DNA of 64,000 nucleotides from Cornus controversa (taxonomy: Eukaryota; Streptophyta; Magnoliopsida; Cornales; Cornaceae): assembly GCA_026545225.1 (NCBI GenBank), contig CM048852.1, positions 13,550,146 through 13,614,145 on the forward strand, in the 5' to 3' direction. The stretch's first letter is position 1; each line of letters begins with the position of its first letter. This document shows positions 1 to 10,840 of this stretch, piece by piece. The position numbers and the translations under genes were made by a program. The notes under the pieces were generated by a model. The model worked only from the letters and a program-made list of their open reading frames with translations. It had not been told where the DNA came from and did not search any database.

Positions 1-7
1 GGCCTAC

Positions 8-77
8 CTCAAATAACATGCTCATGAGTAACTTGTCCAGATCTTCCAAACCAGGGTTTCCAAGTGAAGATCACTAA
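8..77 (-). pseudogene. AAA-ATPase-like gene, downstream exon with frameshift
   Basis: On the minus strand this exon follows an acceptor ending CTAG and stops at a GAG|GTAGG donor. Read from its 5' side it gives DLHLE; read to its 3' side it gives EDLDKLLMSMLFEV. The two halves are in frames one base apart, and a run of three G (plus strand 54-56) is where one base appears to be missing. The motif pair after a GVRFD...DLGGL exon is what I recall from the large plant AAA-type ATPases with an N-terminal FHA-like region, which act in the nucleus or at membranes. The catalytic AAA module would lie to the left, outside the window. Either a pseudogene or a base-call error in the G run. Confidence 0.55.
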
Positions 78-192
78 CTAGACAGAGTAAGAGAGAGAAT
101 AGAAGAATGGGGCTTAGCAATATTGAAGACAGAACAAATTTATAAAGTCGTGAGCATGTGAAAAATAATAACAAATTAGGGCCTTACCTTAC

Positions 193-274
193 AGAAGAAT
201 TCATGATCCGCATCATAGAGACCCCCCAGGTCAATTCTATCATGTATGGGCTTATCAAATCTGACACCAATTTT
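193..274 (-). CDS. AAA-ATPase-like gene, exon KIGVRFDKP...DLGGLYDADHEFF
   Basis: Minus-strand exon between an acceptor (CCTTATAG) and a donor (TTCT|GTAAGG), 82 bp, starting in phase 0 and ending in phase 1. The phase fits the next exon at 8-77, whose first two bases complete the codon. The peptide contains GVRFDKPI and DLGGL, recognised from the regulatory region upstream of the AAA domain in a plant family of roughly 1,000-1,250-residue ATPases. A GDKVRF stretch at about 700-717 on the same strand could be part of an earlier exon of the same gene, but I cannot fix its borders. Function in detail is unknown to me; the call rests on motif recall. Confidence 0.55.
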
Positions 275-279
275 CTATA

Positions 280-1190
280 AGGATTTTCTTCAAAAGGTAA
301 TAAGACCTTCCCTCAAATCTGAAAAGTTGGGCCCCTAAAAATTGAAATAGATATGCAGAAACTGAGACCTTTACCATAGTAAAATTTAAAATTGCCACAC
401 ACAAGAGAGAGGTACAATAGATACACACAACATTCCACACGAGTAATGCTCGACATGTAGGCAAAAAAAATGAAGAGTGATAGAACATTCTAAAAGGAAT
501 TGCAAAAACAATACCAATAAATAAATAAATAAAAACGAGCATATAGAGATGATGTGCTGAGAGATTAAAATGCAAGTCAGCCCCAAATAAAAAGAAATGA
601 TAACATAAAAAGCTGGACAGCACTGTACAATTAAAACTAAAATTATACGTTGAAGTAAATGATGTTGAACATAAGCTGCCAAAAGTAGACTGAGTGAATC
701 TCACTTTGTCACCTACCATTTCCATAGTTTATTTTTTTGGGTAAGAAGTTCCGTGGTTTATTTAGGAAGGAAAAAAATGTTGAGCTCATATAAAAGTAAA
801 AGTAACAGTTTAATGTATTGCAGTAATAAACATTGGACAACAATATTATAGCATGTTAAATTCATGATATGGACACGTGTATAAAAGAACCATAGATACC
901 TCATAGGCTCACATACTCTCACCTTTTCATCACCATATATTGTGCAAACAAGGTATAATACTGTTCTTTCCAAAGGTCAATAAATAATTAATAAGAAATG
1001 ATATCTTGTCCTGACTCTCTAATGTTGGAGTCTGCATAAATAATGTAATTAAATCATCGACTGTTAAATAGGTACAACAAATAAACAACATAGAACAAAA
1101 ATGTAAAGACGCAACATCCTACTGGGAAGGTTCAAACTATTTCAAAGATGACATTTTCTCTAATATAAATACGTAGGAATGCAACATCGG
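280..1190. other. Intron or intergenic sequence, no firm gene
   Basis: AT-rich sequence upstream, on the minus strand, of the two AAA-ATPase-like exons. The open frames here are short and of intronic composition, apart from the weak GDKVRF hint near 700-717. No repeat borders seen. Confidence 0.5.
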
Positions 1191-1195
1191 GGAGG

Positions 1196-1537
1196 TTGTA
1201 CACCCTGAAAATAAAAGCAAATGGTTGTCATGGCTTAAAAACCAAGTACCAACCACAGACACAAACATTTAGTACATATAAATATTTGGCCGAGCCATTG
1301 AAAGATATAACTTATGGTCAAAATCCTCTGTGCATACAGATTATATCTGAAAAGATGTGTCGTGGACAACTATTCAATCTAGATGCTACCGGATCTACAA
1401 AGGATATACATATTCAAAGATTCAAACAAGAAAATTTTAAAAAGGAAAAATATGAGCACAGTGACAGTCAACTTTTACATAAGATGGTTGAAAATTGGAC
1501 TTCCACTACCAAAGGGCTATGTTTGGACAACTGCTAA
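1196..1537 (+). other. Unrecognised 113-codon open frame
   Basis: An uninterrupted plus-strand frame rich in Lys, Gln and Thr, without transmembrane segments, zinc motifs or repeats. I do not recognise it. It sits between the AAA-ATPase-like exons and Gypsy LTR debris, so it may be a fragment of an older element or chance. No splice context was found. Confidence 0.2.
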
Positions 1538-1589
1538 TGATTCTAGACAGTATACTAGCCATTTAAATTCACATGTTGGTCAATAGCAG

Positions 1590-1810
1590 ACCATATTGGC
1601 CCTTGCGGTGGACCCCATGGTGCCTATGTGAGAAAATATGTTGGACCTCTAAGGGTTGGTGGGTGGGGTAAATAATTATTTTAAAGGTGGAGAAAATAGT
1701 AAAGTAAATAATCGTATGACCGAACCCAATTGAAATATGGGCTGCCTACGTATCCCAGCCATGAGTGGCATGGCGGGAATCGGGTCGAACATAGTTCATC
1801 CCAAGGGTTG
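1590..1810 (-). mobile_element. Ty3/Gypsy LTR fragment
   Basis: Contains the CTGCCTACGTATCCCAGCC stretch followed by an ATAGTTCATCCCAAGG segment, a pairing typical of the R/U5 part of plant Ty3/Gypsy LTRs. The fragment is cut at 1811 where a Copia LTR end (TGAAGTACCC in plus orientation) begins, so the Copia element appears to have inserted into it. Strand is uncertain. Confidence 0.4.
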
Positions 1811-2223
1811 TGAAGTACCCGAGAGGGGGGGGGGGAGAGAGTTGAACTTTGTTGTCCTTAATGATCTTATTCCCTTCATGCGCAGCCTGAAGAGAATCCC
1901 ATATTTCTTTGGCTGTTTTGCAATTTTTCACTCTTGTGAACTCTTGCTTCTCCAGAGAGTTATACAAAGCATTTCTAGCTCTGCCATCTAATGCTATCGC
2001 ATTCTTGTCTTCTTGAGAGTCCTAAGTATCACATCTCCATTAAGAGATTCATGCCATACATCAAAAGAGATTGACAACAGGAATGCCTCCATTTTTATCC
2101 TCTATGAGTCATAGTTGGTGCCATCAAATGGAGGAGCGTTGTGATTTGACCCTCCTTCAAACATGTCTAGGAACTTTTCTGCAGGTGATTAAACCTTGAT
2201 CGACCCATGGCTCTAATACCAAT
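1811..2223 (-). pseudogene. Copia gag (UBN2-type) remnant fused to an LTR end
   Basis: Minus-strand reading gives an N-terminal Copia gag. It begins near 2200 with an FDGTNYD motif followed by KMEAFL and runs to ALYNSLEKQEF-like and CKTAKEIWDSL-like segments near 1880-1970. The gag family binds RNA and assembles cytoplasmic particles. In-frame stops and shifts are present (for example near 2120 and 2000). At about 1830-1850 the gag runs straight into a C-rich tract and a TACTTCA end matching the LTR end at 2224, so the rest of gag-pol and most of the 3' LTR are missing. This looks like a recombination remnant. Confidence 0.7.
2210..2221 (-). promoter_or_regulatory. Primer-binding site, initiator Met tRNA type
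   Basis: Minus strand TGGTATTAGAGC, two bases inside the LTR end TACTTCA. It matches the usual plant Copia PBS TGGTATCAGAGC at 11 of 12 positions. It fixes the orientation of the element (5' LTR on the right). Confidence 0.8.
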
Positions 2224-3300
2224 TGAAGTACCCAAGGAGGGGGGGAGATTGAATTGGGTCCTTTAATTTTTCAGCTCTAGAGAGATACAGACAGAGACTC
2301 TCCCCTTGTGCACAGCCCCAATGCTTGCACAAGCACTCACCAAACTCACAACAATTCACTCAAAATTCCCCGTCTAGAACCTCCCATGGTTTGGACTCTC
2401 ACCAACAAAAAAGAACTTTACTCCATACACAGCAATTTGATAATAAATGCTGAAGAACTTTAAACTGAGAGTTGAACAACAGATCTTCAGTCTTTGACAG
2501 CAAACATGAATCTCAAAACAGTGAATGTGTACTCGAAACAGGTCTACATACTCGGAATGAATTGCAGCCTCCTTTTGAGTCATTGCATAGCATGGACAGA
2601 TGAGAATTTGTATATGTAGCATGCTTATAACAGATTTAGACAAACAAACTTAGGCTATGCTCAAAAATAGAGATCATCTGAACTTGGCAGCAACTTTTAA
2701 GACAATAATTGAAGGTATGAGATGTGAGAAACAGATATACCCTTAGCACAGCAGTATTCAACCTTTCTCTGGACTCTTGATGATGGAAGTGTGATGCTCA
2801 AACCAGAAGTAGCTTCAAAAGAACAATAGGAGTCATCTGGAATGGATTCATCCTCTTAACCTGCTTACTCCAGTTTTCCTTCTTCTGCAGAATTCAGCAA
2901 GTTTACTAAAAATGGTGCCTCACTCAGAATATGAACCTTTCTCACATATATCTCTCGAAAAGCACACACTTCATAACTGCTATGCACCAATATATATATA
3001 TAGACTCTTTCTGCAGCCTCTGCTAACGGATAGATATAGACAGCTCACACATCCTTATCCATTTTGTCCAGAAAGTTTCTTGTCCTCTAGCCATTTTGAA
3101 TTAACCAATCATTAGCAGCCTTTCTATAAAAGGTTAATATACCCTTGAACCCACAAAATCTTTATTTAATCAAAAAACAGCTGGGGCATGGCTGTCATTC
3201 CCTGACAAAAGGATCATCCTAGAATCCTGGTGCTCACGTGCTCTCCTTATGCACTCTGCACAATTACCAAATTACCCTTGAAAGGGCTGTTAGTGCAGAC
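2224..3300 (-). mobile_element. 5' LTR of the minus-strand Copia element
   Basis: The LTR ends (minus strand) at 2224 with CTTCA next to the PBS. A TATA-like run lies near 2990-3004 on the minus strand, consistent with a U3/R border. The LTR's own 5' end and target duplication could not be fixed; 3300 is approximate. No protein-coding frame is supported inside it. Confidence 0.5.
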
Positions 3301-4590
3301 CTGTTCTGTAAAGGCCACAGAGCTGAGCTATATAGATAAATAAAATGTGCCCACAGATTATGAACAATCATAATTAAACACATACATGAACATTAATACA
3401 ACTGCATATTTAGAGAAGAGACAGAGATACCCATATATGAGACACACTGTTTTGACATTATAAAGAGCAAACTTGGCAACAAGCAAATGACATGAACCAA
3501 CGGGTTGAATACGAGAATATGGGTTGTTGAGAGATGACTTTGAAGGGAAACTAGGAGCAATTTGAAAAGAGCTATTTGAAAACACGAGCTTTTAAAAGCA
3601 ATTTGAGAAGAGTCTTACCAAAGATGTTTTGAAAATTGTGAACGATTCTCGAAAAACTGGACTTAAAATTTGAGAAGATTTTTTTAATAAGACATTTGCA
3701 ATAAATTGCCCAAGAGTTTTTAAACATTTGTTCAGAGTCCTTACAAATTTACTTTGAAAATTATGTTTCTATTTGAAAAAGGAAATCCTTGAGAAAGGTG
3801 GTCAATTTATGAGTAGCATTCATTCAACTATATTCAAACCAACATATGATTGACTGTCTATATTCCCAACCACCTATCAACCTTATCATAAAAAAATATA
3901 TGAGAAAAAATTTTTGTTGACATGTATTGTTCCTTCGGTATCAAATCACATGTTGTTGAGCTTTCTTGGTTAACAAGTCATCATTGATCAAAGAGGACTT
4001 TACTTGGGGTTGTAATGGGGTCTTTGGTAAAGTGGTTTGAGAAAGAAAGGCTATATTAGGCTCAAAATATGACACATAACTGGGTGATGAACTAAGGATC
4101 ACTCAAAAACTTCCCCACTTTGGGAAATGACAAAAAATGTTGCTTGTCATGCGAGACTTTAATATGCGAGAGCTTTCAATCCTAAATGATCTTCGCCAAT
4201 CGAAGAGGTCTTTGATTTGGACCGTAATGTGGGCTAGGTGTAGGGTAACCAAGGAAAGGATATTAAGGCTCAAAGATATTATGTTAACACAGGGTTCATA
4301 AACCGTGATCACCATAAAAGGAAAACTGCCCTAGATTAGGACAAGTTTTCTATGTTAGTCTAAAAAAAGTTTTTTAAACTATGCAATCATCCTTAATCGG
4401 AGAAGACTTTATATGGGTTGTAACGTGGTCTATGGGCTTATAGGTGATGAAGAAAAAGATATGAAAGGCTCAAAATTAATGTGAAATGGGGTATAAGACC
4501 AAGGATCATCTTCAATCTTCTTATACTTTGGTGACATGCAACCGGGACATTGACTGAATTTGAATATCTTCAATTGTTCTATAGGAACCC
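3300..4590. other. Retroelement untranslated debris with degenerate internal repeats
   Basis: No gene seen. Between about 4000 and 4540 a motif of the type 'catcnttaatcgnagangactttat...ggttgtaa...aaaggctcaaaata' recurs about three times in degenerate form. This resembles the 3' untranslated tail of large Gypsy elements; the assignment is tentative. Confidence 0.35.
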
Positions 4591-4594
4591 TTAC

Positions 4595-4950
4595 TTTACA
4601 TTACTTTTATGACGGCCAATGAGAATCAAACCCAAGACGTCCGGGTTTACGGCTCGTCCCGATAGATTCTTTAATAGCCATCTTTGCTTTCGCCATTCTT
4701 TTATGACGCCGAGTGAGAATCGAACCCAAGACGTCCGGGTTTACGGCTCATCCCGGTAGATTCTTTAATCACTCTGTCATCTTTGTTTTCACATGCCCTG
4801 TGAGAATCGAACCCAAGACGTCCGAGTTTACGGCTCGCCCCGGTAGATTCTTTAATCACATCTTTACTTTTGCCTTTCTTTTATGATGCCCAGTAAGAAT
4901 CCAACCCAAGATGTCCGGGTTTACGGCTCATCCTCGGTAGATCACTGGGA
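4595..4950. repeat. Four-copy tandem repeat with tRNA B-box-like core
   Basis: Four copies of an 87-94-bp unit start at about 4621, 4715, 4802 and 4895 (position of GAGAATC or its variant). The conserved core is GAGAATCGAACCCAAGACGT followed by a GTCCGGGTTTACGGCTC segment; linkers vary. On the minus strand the core contains GGGTTCGATTCTC, close to the Pol III B-box GGTTCGANNCC. No full tRNA cloverleaf or clear A-box can be drawn, so this may be a tandem tRNA-derived (SINE-like) sequence or a chance T-arm likeness. Confidence 0.75.
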
Positions 4951-4959
4951 CTTCTCTAC

Positions 4960-6590
4960 TTTCACCTTTCTTGCAATTTGTCTTCTGCTTTATTGTGAAG
5001 GAATAATCAATCCAAAGCTGCCCTAGCTTGAGTTACAGATGAACAGTGCACTTGTAATGATCCTTGGTAGGTTCAAAAGAAGAAATGTAACCAGGCTCTA
5101 TGGGTTCATCAATGGGAATCATAGTAGATGATGGATAATAGAAACGATGGCATCTCTTCATTTTAATTCGGATTGCATAGTAATCAAAACTTTTACTAGT
5201 CTAATGTAATATCTCAATAAAATCTGCCCCAGTGTGGGGTGTGATCAACGGTGGGTATAATGAAAGGAACAGTCATCATGGCACTAAGGGTTAGCAATGG
5301 ATATATATCACTGTAGGATAACAGAAACGAGGGCCTCTTGTCCTTTTAGCTATAATCACTTAGGTATTAAAGCTCTTGCCAATTATCATCTCACTGTCTT
5401 CGTCATGGTGATCCCTAGCTTGGGTTAATGAAAAGAATAAAACCGGCTCAAAAAGGTTTTCAATGGTGATATTTGTATTAACTTGGGATAAAGAAAATAA
5501 TGGCCTCTCATCCCTTCATTTTTGACTTGTTAATCACAAAAGCTCATTTGACATACAGATATCTACCTAAGGAATTGAACATGTACTTTAAAAATTTTCA
5601 CCTATTGTGCTAGGGATATAAACAATGCATTTCACATATTGGTTTTAACACTTAAGAATGTAACAATACCCATAAATTTTGCACCTACAATATGACAAGC
5701 TGGGATATCTTGAATTTTGAAGTTTGAAAAAAAGGCTTTTGAGAAAATATATTTTAGACGAGGCAAAGTGATATTTAAGAAGGCAAGTTAGAAATGCAAA
5801 GGATGGTTTATTTTATGAAAACTTTATTTTGACTATAAAAATGGTGATTTTTATGAAAATAAATGAAAGTGACATTTTTTAGAATATTTGGAAGGATGAT
5901 GGACAAGTATAAAAAGGAAAACCACATGAATTTATACTATTTACTCCCAAAAGGAAAGTTCAATTCAAAGCAAAACCAATTAGACACAAATTTGAGAAAA
6001 GTGCAGAAAAAATGTAATTAGAAAGAAAGTCACGCACACATAGAGGGGGAGGGAAGTAATGCACCCTCGCACATTCAAAGTACTTTTACAAAACCTATCC
6101 TTCAAAATCCTCTATATGCCCCAGTCACAACCTGCAAATATAAAGACAAAAAAAAATGTTATTGACTTTTTTATAAAGGACAATTTGTAAATTCAAGCTC
6201 AGTAAAGTGTAATTTACCAAAATTTATTATGGCTCAAAAAACGTAATTCATACTATATATAAAGTGAAATTCACCAAAATTTTGTCTAGTATCCTCAGGC
6301 TTCAGCCTATGACATGATCAATGTGAAGCAATATCACCATAATTTTTGGGTTAAAAGCATGACAATGATGTACTTTTTTTCACTTCAGTTATTTCATATT
6401 ACTTATTTCATATTACTGCACATTTGTTTTGATTGGGCTTGGGAAAGATGACACCGTTAACTGTGGGCCGAACGGACATGGCATATAGCCTTATATTAAC
6501 CCATAAATGTCCTTACAAATAAAGTGTGTAGTATATTTGACTGGGCCAATCCTGAACATTAATTCTTCAGAAATGGTATTAGAAAGAAAT
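4960..6590. other. Non-coding, degenerate ~170-bp tandem structure then nothing
   Basis: At about 5113-5170, 5295-5350 and 5459-5520 a similar block recurs (AATGG...GGATAA.AGAAA.GA.GGCCTCT), giving a degenerate period of about 165-180 bp. The remainder to 6590 holds no gene or border I can support. Confidence 0.4.
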
Positions 6591-6789
6591 GGTATTAGAA
6601 AGAACTAAATGGAGCATGCATGCATCCAACTAAAGTGGATCACTCCAACATGCGAAAGTGGAAGAAAAAAAGAAACAAATGAAGTCACTTTGAAAAAAAA
6701 TCAAGACCTAGGACCAGTGATCAAAATTTCAAGTTATGGTATTTTCATTCAAGTTCAAATGCTACATGAAGAGGCCAAAAGGAAATGTA

Positions 6790-7100
6790 AAAATTATTGC
6801 TCAAGGCATTCATGATTTAACAACAGATATAACAACGATACAGTTGTGGCAAGAAACTAGTGATTTTCAAATAAAAGTACAATTACATCCGGGATTAGTG
6901 TTAAGTCCATACATATTTACAATAGTGTTGGATTAAATAATGAAAGATATCCAAGAAGGCACTCCATGGTGTTTGTTGTTTGCGGATGACATAGTTTTAC
7001 AAGATACTTCTACGAAACCATTGGAAACTGTCCGACAAGCAAGTCATATTGTTAGGGAGTTTTAAGGATAAAATGTAAATATGATGACTTTTTTGAAAAA
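6790..7100 (+). pseudogene. RTE-type LINE reverse transcriptase fragment
   Basis: Plus strand shows LSPYIFTIVLD, then MKDIQEGTPWCLLFADDIVL with the FADD catalytic box of reverse transcriptase, then a decaying LRIK segment near 7060-7090. This order (SPYLF, two-residue gap region, FADD, KTEYM-like) is that of RTE-clade LINEs, which copy their own RNA into nicked genomic DNA. At least one stop (after TIVLD) is present, and the 5' part of the ORF is absent. The element is interrupted at about 7100 and resumes at 8896. Confidence 0.75.
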
Positions 7101-8895
7101 TTTTAATAAAATATAGCAGTCATAACATATAATATTCCAAGTTTTTTTTGGTTTAAAAAACAACTATTATTATTGTTGTGGACAGTGTTATCAAAGGCCC
7201 TAGGCACACTAAGGCGCTCAAGGTCCTTTGGAGCCTCAGCACTAGGCACAAGGTGAGGCGCGAGCCTGAGTGAAGCGAGGAGCACAATTAAAAATTTTAA
7301 ATTAGTATAAATTAATTCACATCTTATAGCCTGCAAAACACTGCAAAGCCTTTAGCTAAGCTGCATTGTTACCAAAGTAACAAAACTATGTTAAGTGGTT
7401 TCCAATTTTCAATCTACTAAGAGTCTAAGACATGATAGTAACTTGCAATCATAAGAAGGAAGAACCTAATCAAAGAGAACAGCAAAGTTTTACAAGTGCA
7501 AACCCAAAATCTAATTGGGAATTTCGACATTTTTTTCTATCTTTTAGTTTTACAATGAAAAATAGAATATAATATCTAATTGACAATTTAACATTTTTTT
7601 CAATTTATTTACAATTGAAAATTAGACTGTAATTAGTTAATTCAGCCCATCCCACAGCTGAACAGCTAATTAAGAATAATGTGATAAAAACAAAACATAG
7701 CACCCAAAAAAAAGAAAGTGTCACAAAGAGGATAACAACAATCTCAAAAAATCGGTTTAACAAAGAAAAAAAAAGAAAAAACAGAGTACAAATCTATTTT
7801 TCATACAAAGTAACAAACATACAAAATCTGTCAAGAAAATCTATTAACAAACAAACATACATACAAAAAAAAAAAAAAAACTACAAACCAAAAAAACAGA
7901 GCACAAAAAAAAAATCAACAGAGCACAAATATTCAAGAAAATCAGTTAACAAGCAAAAAAAATATAAAAGCAACTAATTTAGGACATCAATTAAAGAAGA
8001 GAAAACAGAGTGAGAGAGAAGAAGATGGAGAGAGAGAGAGAGGGATTGCAAAAAAAACAAAGCACAAAGAAAAAGACAAAGAGAGAGAATGAGAAAGAAG
8101 TAGATGAAGACAGAGCGAACTCTTAGGAGAAAAAAGAAACAGAGAACAAAGAAAAATAAAGAGAAAGAAGAAGTTGATGAAGAGAGAGAAATAGACTGAC
8201 GAAGAGAGAGAAGAAGTAACTTATTAAGAGAGAAGAAGAAGAACTGACCTGACCGTGATCTCTACAACTGCTCAGCGACCTAGGGCTTGAATCACTTACA
8301 AAGTTGCTCTGTCCTCCTTCACGTTGTTTGGGTCTTTTGGCCTTCTTTTATTTGTTTTTTTTATTTTAAACAAAATTCTAGAACATGGTGGGTCTATTGG
8401 GATTCTTTTATTTGTTTTATTTTTAACAAAAGTTATAGAGCATGTCAAAATTTTCCTTTTAAACTTAGTAAATTAATATTAAAAAAAAAAACAAAAATCA
8501 CCTAGCGCCTGACCTAGCACTACAAGGCATGCGTCAAGTGCACCTCCTCGCTGCGTCTGGGTATACTACAGACACAAAAGATGTGACTGTATGCGCCTAG
8601 CACCTAGGCGCGCCTTTAATAACACTGGTTGTGGAGTAGATTTAATTGCGCAGTTTTTTAAACGATAAAATAATTATTTTTATGGCACATCAATTATTAT
8701 GATTTGTGAATTTTTCATTGTTAGGTCGATGAAAAATAATATTACTTTTAAAATATAGGATCATATCTATAAAAAGATATATTTATTAGTCGTCGTGTCC
8801 CTATTGTGTCCTTATTCTATTTTTTTACTATTTGTCGTGTCATTGTGTCCGTGTCGTGTCGTATCTGTGTCCTGTATCCGTATCTGTACTTCTTA
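7100..8895 (+). mobile_element. Mutator-like non-autonomous element, copy 1 (split by a hAT element)
   Basis: The stretch around 7160-7175 joined to 8636-8895 matches 19420-19675 of copy 2 (TATTATTGTT..GAGTAGATT.AATTG, then GATTTGTGAATTTTT, then GTGTCC-rich sequence ending CTTCTTA). The right end is 8895. The left terminus is not recognisable, so copy 1 may be 5'-truncated; 7100 is where LINE sequence ends. It lies inside the RTE LINE. Confidence 0.55.
7183..8627. mobile_element. Non-autonomous hAT element B, 1,445 bp, with target duplication
   Basis: Termini are CAGTGTTATCAAAGGCCC on the left and, reverse-complemented, CAGTGTTATTAAAGGCGCGC on the right. The 8-bp direct repeat GTTGTGGA flanks both sides (7175-7182 and 8628-8635), the hAT hallmark. 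GC-rich subterminal sequence (CCTAGGCAC, GGCGC) and an A-rich centre resemble elements A and C. No transposase frame is present; the Lys/Gln-rich open frame at 7681-7977 is low-complexity. It would depend on a transposase supplied in trans, possibly from element A's family. Confidence 0.9.
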
Positions 8896-9215
8896 GGTGG
8901 ACAAAATAAAGGCAAGCTAGTTGTATCCCATGTGACAAACGAATATCAAATAAATAAATCTATAAGATGGTTATTGAACTAGCTATATTGTATGGCACAG
9001 AGTGTTGGGCGTCGAAAAAAGAAACAACAACGCATTCATGTAATGAAAATGAGAATGTTACGGTAGGTGATAGGAGTAACTAGAGATAAGATTAGTAATG
9101 AACGGGTGCTAGCTCCACTTAGATATGGATATTTTGGTTCTCATAATCCTATTCTGATACTGAGTCAATTAAAAATAAAAGTTCCTAAGAGGTTTGTGAT
9201 ATTAATTCATGAAGA
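8896..9215 (+). pseudogene. RTE LINE fragment, continuation of the 6.8-kb piece
   Basis: After the inserted DNA elements the plus strand shows KIKASWL-like, then ELAILYGTECWASKK, then after a frameshift MKMRMLR, a stop, and DKISNERVLAPL. This is the C-terminal region of RTE reverse transcriptases, in the right order relative to 6790-7100. Several frame changes show it is long dead. Confidence 0.7.
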
Positions 9216-9221
9216 GTAGCA

Positions 9222-9861
9222 ATGTTTGAGGGAGAGAAGAGGACGTTCCTGGAGGCGGTGAGACTCCCGTATTTATCCATGTCCGACGAAGTCACCTGTA
9301 AAAAGCGACGACGGGCCATATTTTTAGAGTTGATGACCGACATATTTTCCTCAAAAGAGCGATGTTATTATCTTGTCTGGTCGGAAGGTTCGACAGACCT
9401 GTAAGAGGTTTAAGAAGGATTGAATAATGGGCTTCTTGATGTTGGAAGGTTGACAGTGGGGTCAGGGTTTCGTTGTTACCGGACGGACTTCTTTTATTCA
9501 GCTTCCCATCTGAAAAGTAAGAGACAACAAAAGGGCTTGGGGAGATTCCATGTTGTTCCTCATTGTTTGGATCTCCAAGTCACCTATTCAGGACTACTAA
9601 AGAAGAGGAAGGAATGCATAATTGTGATGTATGGATTACCCCTCCAATTGTGGTGCCAGAAGCTATTTGAAGAGATCATGGATCTTTACGGTGGTTTTCC
9701 GGGAGTTGAGGTCGACAACGTGATGGATCCTGAGAAGGTGGTTATTGTGACCGTCAAATATGGTAGAATCCCACAATATGTCATTGTGGATAAAGCCTAT
9801 GAGCTAAATAGTCATCGATCGAAAAAACACAGAGGGCGAGCTGAAGGACATCGACTAAGTG
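9222..9861 (+). pseudogene. L1 LINE ORF1 (DUF4283-type), first part
   Basis: Two plus-strand frames (9222-9404 and 9420-9861) carry a plant L1 ORF1. The second includes VMYGLPLQLWCQKLFEEIMDL and GGFPGVEVDN, the usual core of DUF4283 nucleic-acid-binding proteins that package LINE RNA. A stop separates the frames. The frame is cut at 9862 by hAT element A. If the hAT and one 8-bp target copy are removed, the same frame continues at 14426 for about 49 further codons to a TAA at 14572, evidence that this is one disrupted ORF. Confidence 0.75.
9854..9861. repeat. Target-site duplication of hAT element A, left copy
   Basis: ACTAAGTG, repeated exactly at 14418-14425. Eight base pairs is the length made by hAT transposases. 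Confidence 0.95.
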
Positions 9862-10254
9862 CATAGTTATTAAAGGCGCGCGGGGCGCGCGCCCCAGGCG
9901 CGAGGCACAGCCTGGGCGCCTGTTAGGACATGAGGCGCGCGCCTCAGGTAGGGGCGCGGTGAGGCGCAGGGTGCTGTTGGGGCCCGCCTCTTTGAAATTT
10001 TGACTTTTTTTGTTTTTTTTTTATTTGTTGCAATATAATTGGTTACATATGTTTTTATTGTGGACTCTGCTGCACATTATAATTGCAAGAAAGTTAAAAA
10101 ATGCCCAAAACAGAGCCAGCCTTGTTCATTTGCTAGGTCAAAGGATCAGACAAACACAAGAACACCCAAAGCACTCGGGTCATCCTCCATTCGTCCCTCG
10201 GCAGCCGGCACTTCCAGTCAATCGACTCTCCAGTCTCCTCCGGCAAACTCTCTC

Positions 10255-10840
10255 TCCTCCGATAAGTTCTCTCTTCTTCTCTATTTTTTCTCTCTCTCTT
10301 CTTCTTCTTCTCTCTTTCTCTCTCTTCTTCTCTATTTTTTTTTCTTCTCTGTTCTTCTATTTCTCGGCTTTCTTCTTCTTCTTCTTCTTCTTCTCTGTTT
10401 TTTTTTCTTCTACTCTCTTCTTCTTCTTCTCTCTTCTCTCTCTTCTAGTCTTCCCCTTCTTCTCTGTTTTTTTCTTCTGCTGAATTTTCTCTCTTCTTCT
10501 TCTCCCTTCTCTCTCTTCCCCTTTCTTCTCTGTTTTTTCCTTCTTCTCTGTTTTTTTCTTCTGCTGAATTTTCTCTCTTCTTCTTCTCCCTTCTCTCTCT
10601 TCCCCTTTCTTCTCTGTTTTTTTTTTCTTCTGCTGAATTTGCTCTGTTCTTCTTCTTCTTCTCCCCTCTCTCTCTTCCCCTTTCTTCTCTATTTTTTTTT
10701 CTTCGGCCCTGTTTCTTCTTATTCTTCTTCTTCTCAATCTATTCCCTCTCTTCCCCTTTCTTCTTCTTCTTCTTCTGAATCTTCTCTGTTTCCCTGCCAT
10801 ATTCTTCTTCTTCTCTCTTCTCTCTCTTGAATTTCAGACT
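10255..10840 (+). repeat. TC-rich low-complexity tract in hAT A 5' region
   Basis: About 590 bp of TTC/TCT repeats with internal near-copies of roughly 90 bp (TTCTTCTGCTGAATTT occurs three times near 10475, 10557 and 10628). Open frames on both strands here are compositional artefacts. It lies upstream of the transposase start and may be part of its promoter or 5' leader. Confidence 0.85.

Noticed and set aside
4614..4730. A true tRNA gene in the B-box-like array
   Set aside because: No acceptor stem, D-arm or anticodon loop can be paired around the GGGTTCGATTC core in any unit.
7681..7977. 98-codon Lys/Gln/Thr-rich frame
   Set aside because: A-rich filler of hAT element B; no transposase motif.
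10039..10830. Open frames of 157 and 263 codons (Ser/Leu/Phe-rich) and a 147-codon minus-strand frame (Lys/Arg/Glu-rich)
   Set aside because: They cover the same TC-rich tract on both strands and mirror its triplet composition; they lie in the 5' region of the hAT element and match no domain.
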